Source: a candidate division TA06 bacterium B3_TA06
Lineage (GTDB): Bacteria; Hydrothermota; Tepidihabitantia; B3-TA06
Length of the DNA stretch: 64,000 nt
Reading direction: 5' to 3'
Assembly (NCBI GenBank): GCA_005223075.1
Contig: NJBO01000001.1
Span: forward strand, 248,001-312,000
Part shown: positions 50,534 to 57,566 of the stretch, piece by piece
Numbering within the stretch: the first letter of the stretch is position 1
Layout: each line of letters begins with the position of its first letter
Translations under genes and position numbers: made by a program
The notes under the pieces: generated by a model
Seen by the model: only the letters and a program-made list of their open reading frames with translations
What the model was told of the DNA's origin: nothing
Databases searched by the model: none

Positions 50534-51807
50534 ACCGCCTCCTTTGCGACCGGTTCGGCGATTATGCTCCAGCCTACGAGGCCAACCAGCCTTGCCCGAA
50601 GCTTCTGACCCAACCGGGCGGTGTGGTTCAAGATTACAGGTCTATAATTCTTCAATTCTGCAAGCATCGCCCCTTGCCCCTTGGGGGCAGGTGCAGTAAC
50701 AAAAACCTCCTCCTCGGTTCCTACAAGGCCCTCCGCACGCCTTCGCGTCACCTCGTTTTGACGATCTATAAGCTCGGCAAGACGTCTCTTGCGTTCCGGG
50801 ACGGGAACCTTTCCCCCCATTCCTGCAGCTCCGGTCCCAGGACGTTCGGAGTAGGCAAACATGTAGGCGAAGTCAAATCCGATGCGCTTAACCGCATCAA
50901 GGGTAAGCTGGAAATCCCCCTCTGTTTCCCCAGGAAATCCAACCATGAGATCGGTGGTAAGGTATACATCAGGAAACGCCGAACGCACCCAGGCGATCTT
51001 TTGCTCGTATTCGGCAAGACTGTAACCTCTGCGCATTTGCTTAAGCACACCCTCCGACGCGGACTGAAGCGGCAGATGGAAAAAATGCAGAAGCTGGGGT
51101 ATGCGAGCCATGCGCTGGATCATCCCATAGGAAAGATCGCGCGGGTGCGATGTCAAAAAACCAAGACGATCGAGCCCTTCCAACCGAGCCGCGCGTTCCA
51201 GCAGATCGATAAGTTTCATATCTCCGTGACGATAGGCCAGAACGTTCTGACCGAGAAGGAAAATCTCGCGTATTCCCTGACTTATCAGATAGCGAATCTG
51301 TTTTTCCAAATCATGGTAGGGGATGCTTCGTTCAGGCCCGCGTGCGTAAGGCACCACGCAGTAGGTGCAGAAGTTGTTGCATCCCCTCATCACCGAAAGG
51401 GATGCAGAGACCGAGCTGTTTAACGCGGGCAGAAGATCACTGTAGGTCTCGAAGGATTCGGGGGCCGGGTTTAAGTTATCGTGACCCAGAAGCAAACCAG
51501 GTATCTTGCGGTAGGAGTCCGGGCCCAGAACCAAATCGGCTACGCTTTCTGCTACCAGCTCCTTGCCCCTCAGTTTGCCCATGCATCCGGCCACAATCAC
51601 CTTCTTGCCCCGCCCGCGCATCGTTCGGGCAAAACCCCGTGCCCTATCCTCCGCGTGCTGGCGAACCGAACAGGTAAGAAGCACAACAGCGTCGGCTTCT
51701 GAGGTTTCTGAGACCTCGCGGATACCTGCATCGGCAAGCAACCGGGACACGAGGTGTGAATCCGCCGCGTTCATCTGACAGCCGTAAACCTTCACATAGC
51801 ACTTCAT
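50530..51807 (-). CDS. miaB: tRNA-2-methylthio-N6-dimethylallyladenosine synthase-type methylthiotransferase
   Basis: 425 residues. The N-terminal MTTase domain has cysteines in VYGCQMNAAD, LTCSVRQHAE and VAGCMGKLRG; the radical-SAM cluster is GCNNFCTYCVVPYARG; a TRAM domain ends the protein. The family adds a methylthio group to i6A37 of tRNA; the close relatives MtaB and RimO are less likely because of the overall pattern (RGCNNFCTYCVVP..RG.ERS). It heads a five-gene operon and appears to be leaderless. Confidence 0.9.
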   Translation of the reverse strand: MKCYVKVYGCQMNAADSHLVSRLLADAGIREVSETSEADAVVLLTCSVRQHAEDRARGFARTMRGRGKKVIVAGCMGKLRGKELVAESVADLVLGPDSYRKIPGLLLGHDNLNPAPESFETYSDLLPALNSSVSASLSVMRGCNNFCTYCVVPYARGPERSIPYHDLEKQIRYLISQGIREIFLLGQNVLAYRHGDMKLIDLLERAARLEGLDRLGFLTSHPRDLSYGMIQRMARIPQLLHFFHLPLQSASEGVLKQMRRGYSLAEYEQKIAWVRSAFPDVYLTTDLMVGFPGETEGDFQLTLDAVKRIGFDFAYMFAYSERPGTGAAGMGGKVPVPERKRRLAELIDRQNEVTRRRAEGLVGTEEEVFVTAPAPKGQGAMLAELKNYRPVILNHTARLGQKLRARLVGLVGWSIIAEPVAKEAV

Positions 51808-51814
51808 CTTAAAG

Positions 51815-51842
51815 ATTCTAACGAACCTTGCGCCATAGTCAA
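51815..51842 (-). promoter_or_regulatory. miaB operon promoter, leaderless arrangement
   Basis: Minus strand: TTGACT (51842-51837), 16-bp spacer, TAGAAT (51820-51815), seven bases to ATG 51807. Confidence 0.7.
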
Positions 51843-52066
51843 GCCCCCACCCGTAACACTCCTATACTTACATACATTCTGGAACATACTCGACGCGGCG
51901 ATACACCTAAGCACATCTACGCATCTTATAGATGAAACTCCGAGACCACAAACATGAAATACCCCCGAAATCCGGATTAAGAGGACAGGAATGCGCACCG
52001 GGGTTTATATCTATCTCAGATTACACCCCAACTACCCCACCTTGTAAGCCTACGAAAACAAAAGGC

Positions 52067-52978
52067 TCAATCAACGATTACTGGAATACCCCACAGGACG
52101 CTGGACCACTCATCTGAGGCGTAAACAAAGCTCCACAGACCGATCCCTATGATATAAAAGCGGGACTTGCCTTTACTAGTGAAGGAAACACTTGCTCCAG
52201 GTTCATGAATTATCCAGTTGCCTTTATCGTCTGCAAGGTAGATAAGCAGGGTGTCATCACCGGAAACGAAAACCTCCTCCACGCTCACGCTCTCGCCTGA
52301 GGAGATGTGTATAAGGTCTTCTGGTTCAAAAAGTCCCCTCATACCATAGGCACCTTCTTCGGCAGAAGATATAACGGTAAGGCCGCCGCCGGGATAGGCG
52401 AGGACGAGGCTGTCGAAAGAAGGAGCGGTGGCAACCTCTGGTGTTGATCCCATGATCCCCCCTGAGTACTTGAGGAGCCTCCAAGTGGCATCGCCTCCCA
52501 GAGAGTCGAAGAATACATCACCACGCGAAGAGTAACGAAGCATCTTATAGATGTTGGTATCCGCGGCCAGAGCACTGTCGCTGCCGCGCTCGAATAAAGA
52601 ATCCACCTTTAGCTCAACACTACCCTTTAAGGTATCAACAACATACGCGGTGATAGTGGTATCTATTCCAAGATCAAACGTATAAGCATACACCGAGTTG
52701 GTTATCGAGAAAGAGAACCCTGAAACCAGATAACGCACAGATGAGGTGTCGTGGCGAATAACCTCCAGGGTCTCTTCAGTGACAGCCACCCCTATCTTGC
52801 CCTCAGGCAGATGGTTCTTGGAGGATAGGAATCCCTGCTGTGGTTCTAAAAGATCCACTACATCGAGGCTGTCCTGGTAACTCCAGCGCCATACCTCGGG
52901 CTCATCATCCTTCTTACAGGCAACAGGTAGCCATACCAGACACAAAAGGAGAATCACAAGTGAGAGGTATCTCTTCAT
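52067..52978 (-). CDS. putative lipoprotein of unknown function
   Basis: 303 residues from ATG 52978 (MKRYLSLVILLLCLVWLPVACKK). The hydrophobic stretch ending in a lone cysteine followed by KKDDEPE resembles a lipoprotein signal, although the -3 residue is proline, not the usual leucine. The remainder is beta-rich and acidic with no recognised domain. It follows the propeller-protein gene after a hairpin. Nothing further can be said about its role. The 259 bp downstream, up to miaB, contain only the miaB promoter. Confidence 0.6.
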   Translation of the reverse strand: MKRYLSLVILLLCLVWLPVACKKDDEPEVWRWSYQDSLDVVDLLEPQQGFLSSKNHLPEGKIGVAVTEETLEVIRHDTSSVRYLVSGFSFSITNSVYAYTFDLGIDTTITAYVVDTLKGSVELKVDSLFERGSDSALAADTNIYKMLRYSSRGDVFFDSLGGDATWRLLKYSGGIMGSTPEVATAPSFDSLVLAYPGGGLTVISSAEEGAYGMRGLFEPEDLIHISSGESVSVEEVFVSGDDTLLIYLADDKGNWIIHEPGASVSFTSKGKSRFYIIGIGLWSFVYASDEWSSVLWGIPVIVD

Positions 52979-52999
52979 AAGCAACTATTAAGTTATAGC

Positions 53000-53024
53000 G
53001 GGGGAGAGCCTGAGACTCTCCCCC
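53000..53024. repeat. inverted repeat between propeller and lipoprotein genes
   Basis: GGGGGAGAG ... CTCTCCCCC, nine-base arms around CCTGAGA. No T tract follows on the minus strand, so termination is doubtful; an mRNA-stabilising or attenuating hairpin is possible. Confidence 0.6.
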
Positions 53025-53049
53025 TGAGTCTGTTAATGTCTAAGCTCAA

Positions 53050-55056
53050 CTAGTGAACGACAACTACTCGACCGCTCGCGGTATGTGCAGGCGTGACGAA
53101 GTAGTAGAAGTAGACACCGGCAGCCACCGCTGACGCGTCCCAGGTAAGCATGCGAGTATCATCGAGCCTGCCATCGAATAGGGTCTCAACCAGTTTGCCG
53201 GCAACATCGTAGATCTTTAGTGAGGCATGAGTGCCAGGTGCGCTTACGCTGAAGACCACGGAGCCCGAGATCGGATGCTGACCCACAACCTCGACAACAG
53301 GGACGTTGTTAGGATTAGGATCCTCCTTCACGTGACTAATAATAGTATCTGGGCCGTCGCCTACATACACCTTCATAGCGGGATCGTTGCTGCCCAGATA
53401 CATCACCGGGTTTTTGAGAGCCACACCATAAGCAGGCCCTGACTGGACAACAGACCCGGAGAAGAGGTCGTGGATGTAGGTTACGTGGAGGATGCTATCT
53501 GAACCTATCCAGGGGTATGCACTGTGATACTCCTCACTCTCACAATCACCAGGTCTAGCACCAGGGCTGGGTGTGTTGGTAAGGTTGGTGATGAACGCAA
53601 ACACATTACCACGTTCTCGGAGGTCTTGTTCGGTCCAATCAGCGACCGGCCCCCAGGTGGCTCCGCCGTCGGTTGAGATAGCCGCATAGATATCGGCGTT
53701 GATGGTTAGGCCCCCGCTTAGGTCAAGTGAATCCCACTGACCTGTCCAGGTGAAGACCATGTCGTCGCCCGAGCCTATAGCGGCAAGCTGCGGGTTCCAG
53801 CAACCGAGTCCAGGGTAGAAATAGTCGGCGAACTGGGCGATACCCCAGAAGTGTCCTTCCCAGAGAAAATGAATGGTATCTCCATCCGGGTCACGAGGGA
53901 CTAACATAGAGCAGGGACTAGATGCAATCGTAACCTCCTTGTGTGCTTCGCTCCAGTGAGCCATTCTCATGTACACGCGAACGTTGGAACCGATCCAAAC
54001 AGCCGTGTCGCCTTCTATCCAATGGGAGCGCCACCCTTCTCCGAAGCCGATGTGAAGATTGCCGGCCCCATCGTAAGCACAATCAATACTCCTGGTGATA
54101 GCCGCAAGAAGAACGGTGTCCCGGCTGTCCGGCGCCTCATCCTCATAGAGGCCATCAGTAACCTTGACAGGAGCGCTCCAGCTTGCACCGTTATTTGTAG
54201 ACTCGACGTAATACACATGTCCGATGGCAGCCCTGTGCAAGTCGGTTCTACCCTTGAAGGGAAGACCGGACACCCATGCTATTGCCACCTTGCCGTCCGC
54301 CGATACCGCCATGGCAGCGTCGCTGGCGGAGTTCTGGGTGATAACCTGCCAGGGGGAGAAGGTCTGCCCGCCGTCCGTAGAACGAGAGTAGTAGAGATAG
54401 TGAACATTGTCAGGGGGGTGGTAAGGATCAGCCGGAGAGATGTGAGCAGTCACGTGGATGATACCGTCGTTGGAAACAACGATGTGCGGCCAGATAGGCT
54501 GCTCAGGAACGGTGATGAGATCAACATCAACCGGTGAGCTGAATGCACCTAACCCGGGGTCAGCATCCACTACAACGGCTGATTGATGCGTAACTCCATC
54601 CGGACTGTGATGGAAAGCGATCACGGCCTCGCCGTCGGGAAGCACACCCATAGTGGTGTAGCCTGCACGGGGCTCACCGGATGCCTTCACGCCGTCCGGC
54701 CAGTAGTCAGGGAAACTACCGGTCTCCACTTTCCACACATTGTAGTAGATGTCACGCTCGACAAAGGTCTCGTCTTCTGAGTGCATCCAGCAGATCTGAG
54801 CGTTTCCATCGGCGTCAACGGCGATACGGTTGCCCATCGCACCGTTCTGCTGATAGTCGTAGGTGGTAACACCGCCCTGGTCGCCTTCGACAAAAGGCAT
54901 AGCTGTGCTGGACAAGACAGGAGTTATCGGACCGTCCCTGAGGGGCACGAGCGGGCAAGCTTGAAGTTCCACCCCTTCCGGCACCGGGATAGGACCGAGC
55001 ACCGCAAAGGCGGCTACAGCAAACACCCCTGTTAACACTATGAGCTTTTTAAGCAT
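53050..55056 (-). CDS. secreted BNR/sialidase-like propeller with FlgD-like tail
   Basis: 668 residues. Signal peptide (MLKKLIVLTGVFAVAAFAVLG). The body contains repeated Asp-box-like segments (RSTDGGQTFSPWQV, STNNGASWSAPVKV, STDGGATWGPVADW), the mark of six-bladed BNR propellers. The C-terminus is a FlgD/por-like tail (LKIYDVAGKLVETLFDGRL, WDASAVAAGVYFYYF, GRVVVVH). Catalytic arginines of true sialidases are not obvious, so binding or a different glycosidase activity is possible. It lies downstream of tonB with its own probable promoter. Confidence 0.75.
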   Translation of the reverse strand: MLKKLIVLTGVFAVAAFAVLGPIPVPEGVELQACPLVPLRDGPITPVLSSTAMPFVEGDQGGVTTYDYQQNGAMGNRIAVDADGNAQICWMHSEDETFVERDIYYNVWKVETGSFPDYWPDGVKASGEPRAGYTTMGVLPDGEAVIAFHHSPDGVTHQSAVVVDADPGLGAFSSPVDVDLITVPEQPIWPHIVVSNDGIIHVTAHISPADPYHPPDNVHYLYYSRSTDGGQTFSPWQVITQNSASDAAMAVSADGKVAIAWVSGLPFKGRTDLHRAAIGHVYYVESTNNGASWSAPVKVTDGLYEDEAPDSRDTVLLAAITRSIDCAYDGAGNLHIGFGEGWRSHWIEGDTAVWIGSNVRVYMRMAHWSEAHKEVTIASSPCSMLVPRDPDGDTIHFLWEGHFWGIAQFADYFYPGLGCWNPQLAAIGSGDDMVFTWTGQWDSLDLSGGLTINADIYAAISTDGGATWGPVADWTEQDLRERGNVFAFITNLTNTPSPGARPGDCESEEYHSAYPWIGSDSILHVTYIHDLFSGSVVQSGPAYGVALKNPVMYLGSNDPAMKVYVGDGPDTIISHVKEDPNPNNVPVVEVVGQHPISGSVVFSVSAPGTHASLKIYDVAGKLVETLFDGRLDDTRMLTWDASAVAAGVYFYYFVTPAHTASGRVVVVH

Positions 55057-55146
55057 TTATGTCCTCCTTGGCTATATAGGCTGATTTACCTCGTGGTTTT
55101 TGCAACCACTTCTTTTACTGAACCGGGATGCGTTGCGCGAAAACCT

Positions 55147-55175
55147 GCTATAGGAGGTCTCTTCCCGCAATGCAA
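55147..55175 (-). promoter_or_regulatory. possible propeller-gene promoter
   Basis: Minus strand: TTGCAT (55175-55170), 17-bp spacer, TATAGC (55152-55147). It lies in the 287-bp gap after tonB; nothing else was recognised in that gap. Confidence 0.4.
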
Positions 55176-55343
55176 TCTCTTCAATCTTAACCTCCACACA
55201 CTCTTCTTGAGAGTGCAGTCTTCACATTCAACTTAACCATCCGCCTGGCTCTCTGCAACGTATCCCTTATTATCGTTACCACTGGCCCTAATGCCGTCTC
55301 AGCCTCCAGTTTATCCCTTCAATCTGATTACCACGCCTGAGCT

Positions 55344-55964
55344 TCACTCATTCAGTCTGAAGTTGAAGGGTATGTTAACCCATACTCGCACCGGCTTGCC
55401 ACGTTGTTCGGCCGGAGAGAACGTCCAGCTGCGAGCTGCATTCATAGCGGCCTGATTAAGGATATTGAAGCCGGAACTCTTAACGAGCCTGGTATCAATC
55501 ACCTTGCCGTCGATGTCAACGAGAGCTTCAACTATAGCCTGTCCTTCCATCTCAGCTACTCGTGCCTTCTCAGGGTAGGCGGGCTTGGGCGAGTATAGGG
55601 GCTGTGGTTTCTTCTCGACCTTCCAGAAGGCCACCACTGGGATCTCGACCGATTCCTCGGGCCTGGTGTAGATCTCTGCAAACTCGGTTTCTGCCATCGT
55701 CGCGGCCTCTACCTCTTCCTCAGACTCCGCCTCAATAGGCATGGCCGGCTTTTCTTCGGGAGGAGGCTCGATGAGATTCTCAACCTCCAGCTTGATATCC
55801 TCGGCGATGATCGCGCGCTTCTGGCTGGTCTGGTAGGGCTTAACGTTCATACTTCTCGGGGCAAGCGCAAACAATGCGATGTTTATAAGCAAAGCTCCTA
55901 TAATACCCAACCGCATGTAGATCGGGTAGGATTGCTTCATATCCGCTACTGGCTTCTTGGCCAT
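55344..55964 (-). CDS. tonB: TonB-family energy transducer
   Basis: 206 residues. One N-terminal transmembrane helix (LGIIGALLINIALFALAP), a Pro/Glu-rich periplasmic linker (EPPPEEKPAMPIEAESEEEV), and a C-terminal TonB domain (~125-206) with YPEKARVAEMEGQAIVEALV and ARSWTFSPAEQRGKPVRVWV. It couples the ExbB/ExbD motor to outer-membrane transport. Last gene of exbB-exbD-exbD-tonB. No TonB-dependent receptor is encoded in this window. Confidence 0.9.
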   Translation of the reverse strand: MAKKPVADMKQSYPIYMRLGIIGALLINIALFALAPRSMNVKPYQTSQKRAIIAEDIKLEVENLIEPPPEEKPAMPIEAESEEEVEAATMAETEFAEIYTRPEESVEIPVVAFWKVEKKPQPLYSPKPAYPEKARVAEMEGQAIVEALVDIDGKVIDTRLVKSSGFNILNQAAMNAARSWTFSPAEQRGKPVRVWVNIPFNFRLNE

Positions 55965-55972
55965 CTTTACTC

Positions 55973-56395
55973 CTACAACTCCTCGAACTGTGTTGCGAAG
56001 GTCAGCTTGAGCGCTTTGACCTCCTTCATCTTCTCGATAAGTTCGCTAATCTGTCCGTAGCGAGCATTCTCGTCCACGCGCAGCAACACAACGAGGTCCG
56101 GCTTCTCGGCAAGTATCTGGAGCAGCTTGTTGCCGAAGGCCTTTACAGGGGTTTCGGCAGGCATGAGCTTATCCTGAATCGAGATACGTCCTTCTCTGTC
56201 GATCCAAACGTTGAGCGTATTGCGGCGCAAACGGATCCTCTGGGTGGCCTCGGCCTTGGGCAGTATAAGCTTGAGTCCTTGCTCGGTGCTGAACACGGTC
56301 GTCACCATGAAGAAGAGGATTAGAAGAAACGCGATATCAGACATCGAAGCGGTGGGGATCACGGCTCCACCCCGCGATCGCCTGGCCAGCTTCAT
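55973..56395 (-). CDS. exbD: ExbD/TolR-family biopolymer transporter, second copy
   Basis: 140 residues. A short cytoplasmic N-terminus, one transmembrane helix with the proton-path aspartate (ASMSDIAFLLILFFMVTTVF), then a periplasmic domain. The ATG overlaps the stop of the first exbD copy (ATGA). Two different ExbD subunits next to each other are common in FCB-group TonB motors. Confidence 0.88.
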   Translation of the reverse strand: MKLARRSRGGAVIPTASMSDIAFLLILFFMVTTVFSTEQGLKLILPKAEATQRIRLRRNTLNVWIDREGRISIQDKLMPAETPVKAFGNKLLQILAEKPDLVVLLRVDENARYGQISELIEKMKEVKALKLTFATQFEEL

Positions 56396-56826
56396 TCACC
56401 GCCTCCTTCAAAGAAAGGAATAAGACTGATACGTTTGGCATCCGCCATCTTAACCTCGTCCAGCACGTCTATCATCACCGAGTAAGGGGCCAGCGGCGAG
56501 ATCTTGATCGCAACAGAGACCGAGTCGTGGGTACGCTCAAGCGCCGCCTCAACCGCGCCTCTTATATCGGCAATCCTGTACTCGTGCAGGGCGCCGTCCT
56601 CCTCTTCCACAAGGACCTTGCCACCAGGTGATACGAGAATCTGCATGATGTTGCGACTTGCGATCTTTACCTCTTCGCCCTTCTCTGGCAGAAGCATAGT
56701 GAGTCCCTTCTCCCTGGCAAAGATCGTAACCGTCATAAAGAAGATGATCAAAAGGAAGGCGATGTCAGCCATCGATGCCGTAGGAATGTCTGCGTGGGTT
56801 TTCTTGCTCTTGCCAAGAGATATCAT
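56392..56826 (-). CDS. exbD: ExbD/TolR-family biopolymer transporter, first copy
   Basis: 144 residues. TM helix with the conserved aspartate (ASMADIAFLLIIFFMTVTIF), then a periplasmic domain that differs from the second copy outside the TM region. It follows exbB by 13 bp. Confidence 0.88.
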   Translation of the reverse strand: MISLGKSKKTHADIPTASMADIAFLLIIFFMTVTIFAREKGLTMLLPEKGEEVKIASRNIMQILVSPGGKVLVEEEDGALHEYRIADIRGAVEAALERTHDSVSVAIKISPLAPYSVMIDVLDEVKMADAKRISLIPFFEGGGE

Positions 56827-56839
56827 CCTAGACCCCTTC

Positions 56840-57460
56840 TTAACCCTTCAGGATCCCCTTCTCAAGCAGATAATCCACAAGCGAACTGGCCGCCTGCTCC
56901 ATATCACGAGAGTAACGGTCTATCATCGAGGTAAAAAGGGTGTGAAAAAGCACCATGGGTGCGGCAATAAGCAAACCGGTAGCGGTGGTGATAAGCGCCT
57001 CGGAGATACCAGTTGCCACGATGGTGGGTTCAACCTCACCCGCCGTCGCGACAGCCGCGAACGCCTTGATCATACCCGTAACGGTGCCGAGAAACCCCAG
57101 GATCGGACCCAAAGTAGATGCCATGGCGATCCACAACATCCCACGATCCAGGAAGCCAAGCTCTACAGCACCCGCAGCTGCAATAGCTTCCTCGACAAAT
57201 TCACGTCCCAGCTTGACCTTGGCCAATCCGGCGCCAAGTATCTTGGCAACCGGCTGGGGTGTAGAATCGCACAGCTCGCGTCCTGCCTCTACACCGCCTG
57301 AATCCACAGCAGCGGTAAGTTGGTCAATAAACTTCATGGGGTTCAGACGTGCCTTGATGAGAAGGGTAATGAACCGTTCTATGATGAAGGTGAGCCCGAT
57401 TAGAAATACTGCAAGCAGACCCCACATCATCGGACCGCCCTTTTGGAAGAGTTCGATCAT
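56840..57460 (-). CDS. exbB: ExbB/TolQ/MotA-family proton channel
   Basis: 206 residues; SD AAAGGAGG. Three transmembrane helices: GLLAVFLIGLTFIIERFITLL near the N-terminus and two around IAMASTLGPILGFLGTVTGMI and TTATGLLIAAPMVLF, the latter pair carrying the conserved T and pore residues. It forms the pentameric stator that works with ExbD and TonB. Confidence 0.92.
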   Translation of the reverse strand: MIELFQKGGPMMWGLLAVFLIGLTFIIERFITLLIKARLNPMKFIDQLTAAVDSGGVEAGRELCDSTPQPVAKILGAGLAKVKLGREFVEEAIAAAGAVELGFLDRGMLWIAMASTLGPILGFLGTVTGMIKAFAAVATAGEVEPTIVATGISEALITTATGLLIAAPMVLFHTLFTSMIDRYSRDMEQAASSLVDYLLEKGILKG

Positions 57461-57478
57461 TGAGCCTCCTTTGAACTG

Positions 57479-57506
57479 AGTATAGTCATGAGGCCAACGT
57501 TGTCAA
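57479..57506 (-). promoter_or_regulatory. exbB-exbD-exbD-tonB promoter
   Basis: Minus strand: TTGACA (57506-57501), 16-bp spacer, TATACT (57484-57479). Confidence 0.75.
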
Positions 57507-57566
57507 GACTTCAAAGTGCCTTTTGCCGCGGTATCCTCAGCGTCTGGGGAGGCGTGAGAAAACACC

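Noticed and set aside
51918-51930. CATCTTATAGATG palindrome, also near 39487 and 52543
   Set aside because: Only 13 bp, imperfect in one copy and lying in both coding and noncoding DNA; compatible with chance.
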